Source: Demequina iriomotensis
Lineage (GTDB): Bacteria; Actinomycetota; Actinomycetes; Actinomycetales; Demequinaceae
DNA: 64,000 nt
Direction: 5' to 3'
NCBI RefSeq assembly: GCF_000971395.1
Contig: NZ_BBME01000011.1
Span: 1-64,000 of the forward strand
Shown: positions 8,102 through 16,277 of the stretch, piece by piece
Layout: each line of letters opens with the position of its first letter
Numbering within the stretch: the first letter of the stretch is position 1
Made by a program: the position numbers and the translations under genes
The notes under the pieces: generated by a model
What the model saw: the letters and a program-made list of their open reading frames with translations, nothing else
What the model was told of the DNA's origin: nothing
Databases searched by the model: none

Positions 8102-8175
8102 GGGCCAGTAGCTCAGCCGGTTAGAGCAGTGGACTCATAATCCATCGGTCGCGGGTTCGAGCCCCGCCTGGCCCA
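8102..8175 (+). tRNA. tRNA with CAT anticodon (Ile2 or elongator Met)
   Basis: A 74-base cloverleaf has acceptor GGGCCAG/CTGGCCC, D-arm GCTC/GAGC, anticodon stem GTGGA/TCCAT with loop CTCATAA, T-arm GCGGG/CCCGC and discriminator A. The next bases are CCG, so the 3' CCA is not encoded. The GGGCC acceptor favours the lysidine-modified tRNA-Ile that reads AUA over elongator Met, but only the presence of TilS-type identity elements would settle it. A TAGACT -10 box lies at 8072-8077. Confidence 0.9.
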
Positions 8176-8280
8176 CCGATCATGACCCCTCGAAAGCGCC
8201 CACGCCCGCCGGGCCGCGCCGGGCGGATCCCCCGTGCGCTGGCGTTGACGGCGGTCACGTGAGCTAGCACACTCGTCGTT

Positions 8281-9147
8281 TCAACGAGCGTGCGCGAGGT
8301 GGCGCCGCAGCACCTCGGCGCTCACCTCGGCACTGCGGACGGGTGAACCGTCGATCCAATTCTTGTGCGTCTCGAGGACCACCGCCGCGGCACCCGCCTC
8401 CGACGCTTGCTCGATGAGAGCGGGGATGTCCATGTTGCCAAGCCCGAGCTCCACGCTGCCGATCTTGTCGATCGGCGTCATGCTCGACCCGGTTCGTCGG
8501 CTGCCACGGTCGGTGAGGTGGCACAGCTCCACGCGCCCGCCGAGCCGATGCATCAACGCGAGCGGATCCACGCCCGCCGTGGCCGCCCAGAAGCAGTCGA
8601 CCTCGAAGTTGACGAACGCGGGATCGGTTCCTTCGATCAGGACGTCGAAGGCGTTGATGCCGGGCGCGACCTTCCTGAATTCCACGCTGTGGTTGTGATA
8701 CAGCAGGCGCAGCCCCGCGTCCGCGAGGCGTCGGCCCGCGGCGTTCAGTCGCTGGACGAGCGACTCCACCTCATGCAGACCGGAGTAGTCGAACCGGTAC
8801 ATGCCGGTGACGACGACGTGCATGGTGCCGAATCGCCGCGCTCGCGAGATCACCGCGGTCGTGTCCGCCTCGATGGTGCCGAGCGCCTCGTGGATCGCCA
8901 CCACGCGGAGCGGGAAGTCGGCGAGCATCGCGTGCCAGTCCAACTTTCCACCGCGGCCCGCCGGCATGCCCGCCGCCTTGGTGAGCGCGCGGACCAACCA
9001 CGGCGTCGCCTGCGTCTGGAACGAGTTCAGCTCGATGCCGGCGAAACCTGCCGCCACGAGCGCGCCGAGGGTCTCTCTGGCCTGCGCCTCCGTCGAGGAG
9101 ACCGTGCCGATCTGAATCTGCTGGATCGCGATGAGAGGGCGGGTCAT
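8281..9147 (-). CDS. Sugar phosphate isomerase/epimerase-family TIM-barrel protein
   Basis: The 288-residue protein belongs to the xylose-isomerase-like AP-endonuclease-2 TIM-barrel family. Visible strand ends with candidate metal ligands are GFAGIELNSFQ (residues 34-44), AIHEALGT, LLYHNHSVEF, NFEVDCFWAATAGVD, VELCHLTDRG and the final VVLETHKNW. It carries no transit signal. It is the last gene of the coupled minus-strand uxaC operon (ATGA overlap with fructuronate reductase), so it should act on hexuronate-related sugars. The precise reaction is not predictable: isomerase, epimerase, keto-sugar dehydratase and C-glycoside cleavage all occur in this fold. Confidence 0.8.
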   Translation of the reverse strand: MTRPLIAIQQIQIGTVSSTEAQARETLGALVAAGFAGIELNSFQTQATPWLVRALTKAAGMPAGRGGKLDWHAMLADFPLRVVAIHEALGTIEADTTAVISRARRFGTMHVVVTGMYRFDYSGLHEVESLVQRLNAAGRRLADAGLRLLYHNHSVEFRKVAPGINAFDVLIEGTDPAFVNFEVDCFWAATAGVDPLALMHRLGGRVELCHLTDRGSRRTGSSMTPIDKIGSVELGLGNMDIPALIEQASEAGAAAVVLETHKNWIDGSPVRSAEVSAEVLRRHLAHAR

Positions 9148-10541
9148 GCGGGCAACCCTGCGCCCCGTCGCGTCAGCACGCCCTCGGCGACCGCGGTTGC
9201 GACGAGCTCGGCGAACGCGACGTCGGCCGCCAACGCCTCGGACACGAGCGCCAGGAGAGCGTGCGTCGGCTCTGCCGATCCGGCGGCGGCGACGATGTCG
9301 CCGTCGAGACTGTCGCGGCGGCCTCCGTCCGCGAGAATGCTCGAGATCCATGCCGCGATCGCCCGCGCGCACCCGCTGGCGGGGCGCCCGGCCCCGAGCT
9401 CCGCCAGTGCGACCGGCACGATGCGCACGCGAAGCTTGGTCAGCGAGTCCTCCGCGATCTGGTCGAGCCGGTGCGCGATGCGCGGGTTCTCGAATCGGAT
9501 CCAGAGGTCGGCGCAGTAGCGTTCGGCCTCCACCTCGACCGGGAGATGCCGGCACGCTTCGCGCCAGTAATCGGTGACGAGCGCTCGGCACGCCGCATCG
9601 CCCGAGGCCGCCGCGACGGTCTCCAGCCCGAGCCCTCGGCCCAGGTTCGCCATGGCGGTGTGCGCCCCGTTGAGCAGCCAGAGCTTCCGGTTCTCGAACG
9701 GATCGATGTCGGTGACGAATCGGGCGCCTGCGGACTCCCACAGGGGTCGCCCCGCCACGAACTCGCCCTCCAGGACCCAGTCGGCGAACTCCTCCGCGAC
9801 CACCGGCACGCGATCGATCAACCCGGCGGCGCGGGCGAAATCGTCGTCGCCTCGTGAGAAGCGAGGAGTGATCCTGTCGACCGAGGTGGACACGAAGGTG
9901 ACGTTGCATTCGATCCAGGACACCAGTGCGGCGTCGATCGCGCTCGCGAAAGCGCGAAGGCCGGTCCTGACCATCCGCCCGTTTGCAGGCATGTTGTCGC
10001 AGGGCATCACCGTGATCGGGCCTGCCCCCGCACGCCGACGGCCGTCGAGAGCGCGCGCGATCAGCGCGAGCGGCGACCTCACCGCACCTGCGCCGGCGGC
10101 GAGGGCGTCCAGGTCTGCCGCGACCACGGGATCGGACTGCTCCGGGTTCCCGGACGCGTCGAGCCGGTAGCCCGCCTCCGTGACCGTGGTCGAGATGATC
10201 GCGACCAGCGGGTCGGCGATGTAGCGCTCGAACGCCGCCGTGTCATCGGCGGAGTGGACCGCCACGATGCTGTCGATCACCTCGACATGGTCCCCGGCAC
10301 GGCCTCGCAGCGTCAGCGTGTACAGCTGATCCTGTGCCCTCAGCGTCGCGATCATCGCATCGCCCTGCTCGCCCGCGCGCCCGGTGAACGCGGCGATGCC
10401 CCAGTTGGCCGCATCGTCCGCGTGCGCGGTGTACCAGGCCTGGTGCGCCCGGTGGAATGCGCCGAGGCCGAGATGCACGATGCGCACGGGCGCGGCCGGC
10501 CGTGCGTGCGCGGTGCGGGAGAGCGGAGCTACAGGTGTCAC
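9144..10541 (-). CDS. uxuB: Mannitol dehydrogenase-family fructuronate reductase
   Basis: The 465-residue NAD-dependent polyol dehydrogenase belongs to the long-chain mannitol dehydrogenase family. In this position it should reduce D-fructuronate to D-mannonate. VRIVHLGLGAFHRAHQAW near residue 19 is the Rossmann entry plus the family signature GxGxFHRAHQ. VMPCDNMPANG near residue 175 and the catalytic-region motif LWLLNGAHTAMA (lysine/asparagine/histidine face) are intact. It starts at GTG 10541, overlapping the uxaC stop as GTGA. Context (uxaC in front, uxuA and KDG genes nearby) favours fructuronate over mannitol or tagaturonate; altronate-type activity (UxaB) is less likely as no uxaA is seen. 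Confidence 0.88.
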   Translation of the reverse strand: MTPVAPLSRTAHARPAAPVRIVHLGLGAFHRAHQAWYTAHADDAANWGIAAFTGRAGEQGDAMIATLRAQDQLYTLTLRGRAGDHVEVIDSIVAVHSADDTAAFERYIADPLVAIISTTVTEAGYRLDASGNPEQSDPVVAADLDALAAGAGAVRSPLALIARALDGRRRAGAGPITVMPCDNMPANGRMVRTGLRAFASAIDAALVSWIECNVTFVSTSVDRITPRFSRGDDDFARAAGLIDRVPVVAEEFADWVLEGEFVAGRPLWESAGARFVTDIDPFENRKLWLLNGAHTAMANLGRGLGLETVAAASGDAACRALVTDYWREACRHLPVEVEAERYCADLWIRFENPRIAHRLDQIAEDSLTKLRVRIVPVALAELGAGRPASGCARAIAAWISSILADGGRRDSLDGDIVAAAGSAEPTHALLALVSEALAADVAFAELVATAVAEGVLTRRGAGLPA

Positions 10542-11935
10542 AGCTTGAAGACCTTTCGGGGGATGGCATCGACGGAGTCGTCGATCATGCGTTCCGCCGC
10601 GTGCGCGCCGATCCGGCCCTCCGCGACCAGGCGCGCAAGGAACGATGCGTCGGCTCGTCGGGCGACGCCGTGGCGTGCGGGGATCGACAGGTAGGCGCGT
10701 GTGTCGTCGATGAAGCCCGAGGTCCGGTAGAACCCCGCGGTCTCTGTCACCGCTGCTCGGTACCGCGCCATCGCGTCCGGGGCGTCGAGGAACCACCACG
10801 GGGCGCCGACGAAGACGCTCGGATAGAAGCCGGCGAGCGGGGCGAGCTCGCGCGAGTAGACGGTCTCGTCGATGGCGAACAGCACCAGGTGGAATCCACG
10901 TGCGGTGCCGAAGCTCTGGAGCAACGGTCGCAGGTTGTCGGTGAACTCGGTGCGCACCGGGATGTCGTGCCCCGTGTCGGGTCCGAACCTCTCGAAGGTG
11001 GTGCTGTGGTGGTTCCTGCGCACGCCCGCATGGATCGTCATGACGAGGCCGTCGTCGACGCTCATGGCCGCCATCTGCCACAGCATGTGTCCGCGGAACC
11101 TGTGGAGGTCTGCGTCGCTGAGGCGGCCGCTCACCGCTGACTGGAAGAGATGCTCGCCTTCGCTCGCGTCGAGTTCGCATGTGAACGGCTCGTAGACGCC
11201 GTGATCGGCGGAGATCGCGCCGTGGTCGATGAAGTGTCGGCGCCGCATGCGGAGCGCGTCGAGGTATCCGGCGAAGGTCAGGGGAGTCGCCGTGGCAGCC
11301 GCGAGACGCTCGATTCGCTCCGCGAAGCCGGCGGACGCCGGATCGAGGTAGGCGTCGGGGCGGAAGGTGGGCAGCACGCGGCCGCCGAAGGACCTGTCTG
11401 CCGCGAGGAGTGCGTGGTCGGAGAGATCGTCGAGCGGGTCGTCGGTGGTGGCGAGGACCTCGATGCGGAACCTGTCGAACAGCGCTCGCGGGCGCAGGTC
11501 GGGGGTCCGCAGGGCTGCGTCGATGCGGTCGTAGAGTGCGTCCGCGGTGTCGGGACCCGGTGCCCACCCGATGCCGAAGACCTCGGCGAGCTCCTCCTCG
11601 AGCCAGTATGCGGACGCCGTCCCGGCGAAGAGGTGCCAGCGGTCGCAGAGTTCGCGCCAGATCGCACGCGGATCGGCGCCGTCGCCCGGACGGAGCCGCT
11701 CGAGGGGCACGCCGTCGGCGTGGAGCAGCCGCGTGATGTAGTGGTCGTGCACCACCAGCAGATCGGCAGGATCGCTGAACTCCACGTCGTGAGCCAGCCA
11801 CGAGGCCGGCACATGACCGTGGGGCGAGATGATCGGCGCATCCGAGACGCGGGCCAGCAGGTCCCGCGCGATCGCGCGAGTCTCCGGATCCGCGGGGAGC
11901 AGGCGGTCGGGGGCCCGCAAGGACGTCGTTGGCAT
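10538..11935 (-). CDS. uxaC: Glucuronate isomerase
   Basis: The 465-residue uronate isomerase of the amidohydrolase superfamily converts D-glucuronate to D-fructuronate (or galacturonate to tagaturonate). The N-terminal metal motif reads ISPHGHVPASWL near residue 35. AYWLEEELAEVFGIG, GYLDALRMRRRHFIDHGA, MTIHAGVRRNHHS and VGAPWWFLD are typical family blocks. I use the ATG at 11935, not the TTG at 11971. The ATG lies six bases behind a good -10 box, and the TTG falls inside an operator and -35 box. It heads a three-gene coupled operon running to 8281 and is controlled by the operator at 11965-11982. Confidence 0.92.
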   Translation of the reverse strand: MPTTSLRAPDRLLPADPETRAIARDLLARVSDAPIISPHGHVPASWLAHDVEFSDPADLLVVHDHYITRLLHADGVPLERLRPGDGADPRAIWRELCDRWHLFAGTASAYWLEEELAEVFGIGWAPGPDTADALYDRIDAALRTPDLRPRALFDRFRIEVLATTDDPLDDLSDHALLAADRSFGGRVLPTFRPDAYLDPASAGFAERIERLAAATATPLTFAGYLDALRMRRRHFIDHGAISADHGVYEPFTCELDASEGEHLFQSAVSGRLSDADLHRFRGHMLWQMAAMSVDDGLVMTIHAGVRRNHHSTTFERFGPDTGHDIPVRTEFTDNLRPLLQSFGTARGFHLVLFAIDETVYSRELAPLAGFYPSVFVGAPWWFLDAPDAMARYRAAVTETAGFYRTSGFIDDTRAYLSIPARHGVARRADASFLARLVAEGRIGAHAAERMIDDSVDAIPRKVFKL

Positions 11936-11941
11936 GTGTCG

Positions 11942-11982
11942 ATTGTGCGGCAGGAACGCTTCGCTTGTCAATCGGTTGCCAA
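11942..11982 (-). promoter_or_regulatory. uxaC promoter with LacI-type operator over the -35 box
   Basis: On the minus strand TTGACA (11971-11966) is followed by an 18-base spacer, CACAAT (11947-11942), six bases and the uxaC ATG. The -35 box is one half of the 18-bp operator TTGTCAATCGGTTGCCAA (plus strand, 11965-11982). A bound repressor would block polymerase directly. The message would be leaderless. Confidence 0.7.
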
Positions 11983-12019
11983 ACGAGCGAACGGACGACG
12001 CTCCTTGGGCGCGCCAGCG

Positions 12020-13051
12020 TCAGCGCGGGCTGGGGCCGGTCGACTCGCGGATGACCAGCTCGGTGGTGATCGGGCCGGCGTCCTCGTGCGATCCGTTCGC
12101 GCCGAGCTGCGCGAGCAGTCGGGCCACGGAGCGTGTGCCCATGCCCGTCAGATCGGCATGAACGCTCGTGAGCGAGGGGGAGAGGAGGTCGCCGAGGACG
12201 TCGTCGAAGCCGACGACCGACAGGTCATCAGGCACGCTCACGCCTGCCGCCTTCGCCGCTCGCATGAGGCCGATCGCCATGAGGTCGTTGTACGCGACGA
12301 CGGCGGTGGCCCCCGAGGCGTGTGCGCGCTCGAACGCAGCTTCGCCCCCGGTGAGCGTGGGGCTGTTGGGGCCGATCTCGAAGACTGCGACACCTCGCTC
12401 GCGGGCTGCGTGCATCAGCGCCTCCCAACGGCGTCCGCTGATCCACGAGCGGCTGGGGCCTCCCAGGTACGCGATCGCGCGGTGGCCCAGGTCTGCGAGG
12501 TGCGCGACCAGGGCGGACACTCCAGGCGCCGGGTCGCTGATGACGGAGGGGATGCCGTCGACCTCGCGGTTGAGCGTGACGATGGTCTTCCGCTGCGCCA
12601 GGCGCAGGATCTCTTCGTCGGGCAGGCGGGAGGTGGCGAGCACGATGCCGTCCACGGACGGCGCGATGTTGTCGATGGTCCCGGCTTCGAGTGACCCTGA
12701 CTCCTGCGACTCGGCGATCACGAGGGTGAATCCCGCCTGGCTCGCGGCGCGCTCGGCGCCGCGGATCACGCCGAACACCATCGGGTTGGTGATGTCGGCG
12801 ACGACCACCGCAAGCGTGTGGGTGCGTCCGGTGGGCAGGGCGCGCGCCATCGGGTTCGCGTGGAAGTTGAGGTCCGCCGCGGCCTTGCGGATCTTCTCCT
12901 CCGTCTTGGCGCTGACGCGCCCGGGCTGGTTGAGGGCGCGCGAGACCGTCGACGGGTTCACCCCGGCGAGCTCCGCGATGTCGTAGATGGTCGCGGCGCC
13001 AGAACGGCGTCGGCGTCCTGTGATCTCCCCAGTCGGAGCGGCATCGGTCAT
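12020..13051 (-). CDS. LacI-family transcriptional regulator of the hexuronate island
   Basis: The 343-residue repressor has a classic N-terminal helix-turn-helix and hinge: ATIYDIAELAGVNPSTVSRALN at residues 20-41, then KAAADLNFHANPMARALPTGRT. A periplasmic-binding-like sensor domain follows, with LAVVVADITNPMVFGVIRGAE, YLGGPSRSWISGRRWEAL and VVAYNDLMAIGLMRAA. Start ATG 13051 has an AAGGAGG site six bases upstream; an upstream GTG/ATG extension is rejected. It lies between the divergent uxaC and eda operons. By family behaviour it binds the repeated pseudo-palindrome found at eight places in the island, including a weak copy at its own promoter. The inducer, perhaps a uronate or KDG, is unknown. 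Confidence 0.9.
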   Translation of the reverse strand: MTDAAPTGEITGRRRRSGAATIYDIAELAGVNPSTVSRALNQPGRVSAKTEEKIRKAAADLNFHANPMARALPTGRTHTLAVVVADITNPMVFGVIRGAERAASQAGFTLVIAESQESGSLEAGTIDNIAPSVDGIVLATSRLPDEEILRLAQRKTIVTLNREVDGIPSVISDPAPGVSALVAHLADLGHRAIAYLGGPSRSWISGRRWEALMHAARERGVAVFEIGPNSPTLTGGEAAFERAHASGATAVVAYNDLMAIGLMRAAKAAGVSVPDDLSVVGFDDVLGDLLSPSLTSVHADLTGMGTRSVARLLAQLGANGSHEDAGPITTELVIRESTGPSPR

Positions 13052-13072
13052 CGGGTCCTCCTTGCTACGTGC

Positions 13073-13113
13073 ATCGTAGCGGACGGTCACCATGCTGGCA
13101 GGCGGTTGCCGCG
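13073..13113 (-). promoter_or_regulatory. Promoter of the LacI gene with degenerate operator
   Basis: The minus strand reads CTGCCA (13101-13096), 17 bases, then TACGAT (13078-13073), about 22 bases before the ATG. The -35 region lies in CGGCAACCGCCTGCCA, a diverged version of the island operator, which suggests weak autoregulation. Confidence 0.5.
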
Positions 13114-13197
13114 CCAGGGCTTCGCGCGCACTGGCGCACGGCCTCCCGGGCGTGGTGGTCGCTGCTTGCGCCAGGATCGCCTAGCATGGGCACCATC

Positions 13198-13215
13198 TTG
13201 GCATTCGGTTGCCAA
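13198..13215. promoter_or_regulatory. LacI-type operator before eda-kdgK-uxuA
   Basis: TTGGCATTCGGTTGCCAA lies 48 bases before the KDPG aldolase ATG. It is one of the repeated 18-bp sites of the island, here with T instead of A at position 7. The promoter boxes around it are not clear. Confidence 0.75.
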
Positions 13216-13263
13216 CTCAATGGGAGCCATCGGGACGGTCCTGGGCCCGCGAGTGGAGGAACG

Positions 13264-13914
13264 ATGGAGACTGCGATGAACGTGCATGCGGCTCTCGGCG
13301 CGCACCGATTGGTACCGGTGGTGGTGGTCGACGATGCGGGGGCCGCCGACGGCCTTGCCGGCGCCCTGGTCGCCGGCGGGCTTCCCGTGGCCGAGGTGAC
13401 GTTCCGCACGGCGGCCGCCGAGGCGTCGATCCGGGTCATGGCCGCGCGTGGCGACGTGCTGGTGGGCGCGGGCACCGTGCTCACGGTCGATCAAGTGGAT
13501 CGCGCGGTCGCGGCGGGCGCCTCCTATGTCGTATCGCCGGGCCTCTCGCGCGACGTGGTCGAGCGGTGCCTCGAGCATGGTGTGGCAGTCCTGCCCGGCG
13601 CGGTGACCGCCACCGAGGTGCAGGCCGCGCTTGAGCTGGGCGTGTCGACGGTGAAGTTCTTCCCGGCGGGCACCTCGGGCGGCGCGAAGGCGATCGCCGC
13701 TCTCGCGGCCCCGTTCGGAGGAGTGAGGTTCGTGCCGACGGGCGGGATCGGGCCGGCGAACCTGCACGAGTACCTCGCGTTGCCGTGCGTGCACGCGGTC
13801 GGAGGCTCGTGGATGGTGCCCCGCGACCTGGTGTCGGCGGGGGAGTTCGACAAGGTGGCAGCGCTGGTGGCCGAGGCCGTGGCGCTGACGGCTGGCAAGG
13901 AGGTCCTGGTATGA
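13264..13914 (+). CDS. eda: 2-dehydro-3-deoxy-phosphogluconate (KDPG) aldolase
   Basis: The 216-residue class I aldolase splits KDPG into pyruvate and glyceraldehyde-3-phosphate. Motifs in order are PVVVVDDAGAADG, VTFRTAAAEASIRVM, VGAGTVLTVDQV, VSPGLSRDVVERC, the Schiff-base lysine in STVKFFPAG near residue 137, and VPTGGIGPANL. The chosen ATG at 13264 has GGAGG just upstream; the second ATG at 13276 would also be viable. It opens the plus-strand operon behind the operator at 13198 and overlaps kdgK by the ATGA junction. It is the last chemical step of glucuronate breakdown encoded in the window. Confidence 0.93.
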   Translation: METAMNVHAALGAHRLVPVVVVDDAGAADGLAGALVAGGLPVAEVTFRTAAAEASIRVMAARGDVLVGAGTVLTVDQVDRAVAAGASYVVSPGLSRDVVERCLEHGVAVLPGAVTATEVQAALELGVSTVKFFPAGTSGGAKAIAALAAPFGGVRFVPTGGIGPANLHEYLALPCVHAVGGSWMVPRDLVSAGEFDKVAALVAEAVALTAGKEVLV

Positions 13915-15014
13915 GTGTTCTGCAGGTGCGTCCCGCGACGGAATGCCGTTTCGACGCGGTCTCCCTGGGCGAGGTGATGCTGCGCCTCGATCCGGGCGAG
14001 GGCCGCATCCGCACGGCGCGGTCGTTCACGGCGTGGGAGGGCGGCGGCGAGTACAACGTGGCGCGCGGCCTCTCGCGCGCATTCGGCTACCGCACGGCCG
14101 TCGTCACGGCCCTCGCGGACAACGAGGTCGGACGCTTGATCGAGGGTCTCATCCTCGCCGGCGGCGTCGACGCGTCGCACCTGGTGTGGAAGGCCTACGA
14201 CGGCATCGGCCGGGGCGTGCGCAACGGACTGAACTTCACCGAGCGCGGCTTCGGCGTGCGCGGCGCGATCGGGGTGTCCGACCGCGGCCACACCGCCGCC
14301 TCACAGCTCGCACCCGAGGACGTCGACTGGGACCACCTGTTCGGCACCCTCGGCGTGCGCTGGCTCCACACCGGCGGCATCTACGCCGCGCTGTCGGAGA
14401 CGGCCGCGGAAACCGTGATCGCGGCCGTCGAAGCCGCGCATCGTCACGGCACCGTCGTGAGCTACGACCTCAACTACCGGCCGAGCCTGTGGAAGGCGAT
14501 CGGCGGGATCGCGAAGGCGCAGGAGGTCAACCGAGCCATCGCCCCGCACGTCGATGTCATGATCGGCAACGAGGAGGACTTCACCGCGTCGCTCGGCTTC
14601 GAGGTCCCCGGCGTCGACGAGTCGCTCGCGGAGCTCGACGTCACCGGCTTCGCCGCGATGATCGACGAGGTCTCGCAGGCGTACCCGAACTTCCAGGCCA
14701 TCGCCACGACCATGCGCACCGTGCGCTCCGCGACCGTCAACGACTGGGGCGCGCTCGCCTGGTCGAAGGGCGCCGGACTGGTGCGCGCGACCCAGCGCGA
14801 CGGCCTCGAGATCCTCGACCGCGTCGGCGGCGGCGACTCCTTCGCGTCCGGGCTGATCCACGGCCTGGTCGAGGGCGTCGACCTGCAGACCGCGGTGGAT
14901 TACGGCGCCGCCCACGGCGCCCTGGCCATGACCACCCCCGGCGACACGACCATGGCCACCAAGGCCGAGGTCTACAAGCTCGCCGCCGGCGGAGGCGCCC
15001 GCGTCGACCGCTGA
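13911..15014 (+). CDS. kdgK: 2-dehydro-3-deoxygluconokinase (PfkB family)
   Basis: The 367-residue PfkB-family sugar kinase is expected to phosphorylate KDG to KDPG. It has the N-terminal substrate region LGEVMLRLDPGEGRIRTARSF and the glycine-rich GGGEYNVARGLSRAFG near residue 46, with sugar-contact residues. SYDLNYRPSLW is present, and the C-terminal PfkB signature VGGGDSFASGLIHG near residue 304 contains the catalytic aspartate. It is longer than the roughly 310 residues usual for KdgK, owing to loops around residues 215-245, a form seen in some actinobacterial members. It overlaps eda by four bases and is followed after 69 bp by uxuA. Confidence 0.88.
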   Translation: MSVLQVRPATECRFDAVSLGEVMLRLDPGEGRIRTARSFTAWEGGGEYNVARGLSRAFGYRTAVVTALADNEVGRLIEGLILAGGVDASHLVWKAYDGIGRGVRNGLNFTERGFGVRGAIGVSDRGHTAASQLAPEDVDWDHLFGTLGVRWLHTGGIYAALSETAAETVIAAVEAAHRHGTVVSYDLNYRPSLWKAIGGIAKAQEVNRAIAPHVDVMIGNEEDFTASLGFEVPGVDESLAELDVTGFAAMIDEVSQAYPNFQAIATTMRTVRSATVNDWGALAWSKGAGLVRATQRDGLEILDRVGGGDSFASGLIHGLVEGVDLQTAVDYGAAHGALAMTTPGDTTMATKAEVYKLAAGGGARVDR

Positions 15015-15083
15015 CACCCTGCATCGTCCCCAGATACGACACGCGATCCCGCCGCATCGTCGCGGCCGCTGGAAGGAAGCCCC

Positions 15084-16268
15084 ATGGAGAAGACCTGGCG
15101 CTGGTACGGACCCGCCGACATCGTGACCCTGCCCGAGGTGCGGCAGACCGACGCCACCGGCGTGGTCACCGCACTCCACCACGTGCCCAACGGCGAGGTG
15201 TGGTCCGTGGCGGAGATCCAGAAGCGCCAGGCCGAATGCGAGGCGGCGGGACTGTACTGGTCGATCGTCGAGTCCGTGCCCGTGCACGAGGACATTCGGC
15301 GCGGCCTCGACACGCGCGACGAGTGGATCGACAAGTACTGCGCGACCGTGCGCAACCTCGCCGACTGCGGAGTCGACATGATCTGCTACAACTTCATGCC
15401 GGCGCTCGACTGGACCCGCACCGACCTCGACTGGCCGCTCCCCAACGGCGGCACGGCGCTCCGCTACGACGCCGACGCGGTCGCCGCCTTCGACATGTGG
15501 GTGCTCGAGCGCCCTGGCGCCGAGGCGGATCACAGCCCCGAGCGCGTGGCGAGCGCCCGCGCATGGTTCGACGCCGCGGCACCGGAGGAGATCGACCGCG
15601 TCACCAGGACCCTGCTCGCCGGTCTCCCCGGATCGGAGGAGTCCTACACCGTGGAGGAGTTCCGCGTGGCGCTCGCCGCGTACGACGGCCAGACGCACGA
15701 GTCGATGCGAGGCAACCTCAAGTACTTCCTCGAGCGCGTCATCCCGGTCGCGGAGGAGGTCGGCGTACGGATGGCCATCCACCCGGACGACCCGCCGTTC
15801 GACCTGTTCGGCATCCCGCGCGTGGTCTCGACCATGGCCGATGCGCAGTGGCTGCTCGAGGCCGTGTCGAGCCCCGCGAACGGGCTCACGCTGTGCGTCG
15901 GCTCGTACGGCGTACGCGCCGACAACGACGTGGTCGAGATGGCACGTCGCTTCGCGGACCGCATCTACTTCTCGCACCTCCGCTCGACACGCCGCGAAGA
16001 GGATCCTGACAGCTTCCACGAGGCCGTCCACATCGACGGTGACATCGACATCGTCGGGGTGGTGCGCGAGCTCGTGCGCGAGGAGCGCCGTCGCGGCGAG
16101 GAGGGGCCCCGGATCTCCATCCGCTCGGACCACGGTCACCGGATCCTCGACGACCTCACGCGCGACAGCGCCCCCGGCTACCCGCTCATCGGCCGCATGA
16201 AGGGCCTCGCGGAGGTGCGCGGCGTGGAGCTCGCCGTCAACCGCGGGCTCGACGGCGACCTCGCGTAA
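15084..16268 (+). CDS. uxuA: Mannonate dehydratase
   Basis: The 394-residue enzyme dehydrates D-mannonate to 2-keto-3-deoxygluconate. UxuA blocks are clear: ICYNFMPALDWTRTDLDW near residue 98, MAIHPDDPPFDLFGIPRVVST near residue 230, LCVGSYGVRADNDV, YFSHLRSTRREEDPDSFHEA and IRSDHGHRI near residue 350. These supply the metal-binding cysteine, histidines and aspartate. Its length matches the family. AAGGAAG lies before the ATG. With uxaC, uxuB, kdgK and eda it completes the glucuronate-to-KDPG route. It is ten bases from the GH43 gene. Confidence 0.95.
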   Translation: MEKTWRWYGPADIVTLPEVRQTDATGVVTALHHVPNGEVWSVAEIQKRQAECEAAGLYWSIVESVPVHEDIRRGLDTRDEWIDKYCATVRNLADCGVDMICYNFMPALDWTRTDLDWPLPNGGTALRYDADAVAAFDMWVLERPGAEADHSPERVASARAWFDAAAPEEIDRVTRTLLAGLPGSEESYTVEEFRVALAAYDGQTHESMRGNLKYFLERVIPVAEEVGVRMAIHPDDPPFDLFGIPRVVSTMADAQWLLEAVSSPANGLTLCVGSYGVRADNDVVEMARRFADRIYFSHLRSTRREEDPDSFHEAVHIDGDIDIVGVVRELVREERRRGEEGPRISIRSDHGHRILDDLTRDSAPGYPLIGRMKGLAEVRGVELAVNRGLDGDLA

Positions 16269-16277
16269 GGAGACACC

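Noticed and set aside
8102-8175. tRNA as a phage or ICE attachment site
   Set aside because: No integrase, relaxase or repeat of the tRNA 3' end was found in the window.
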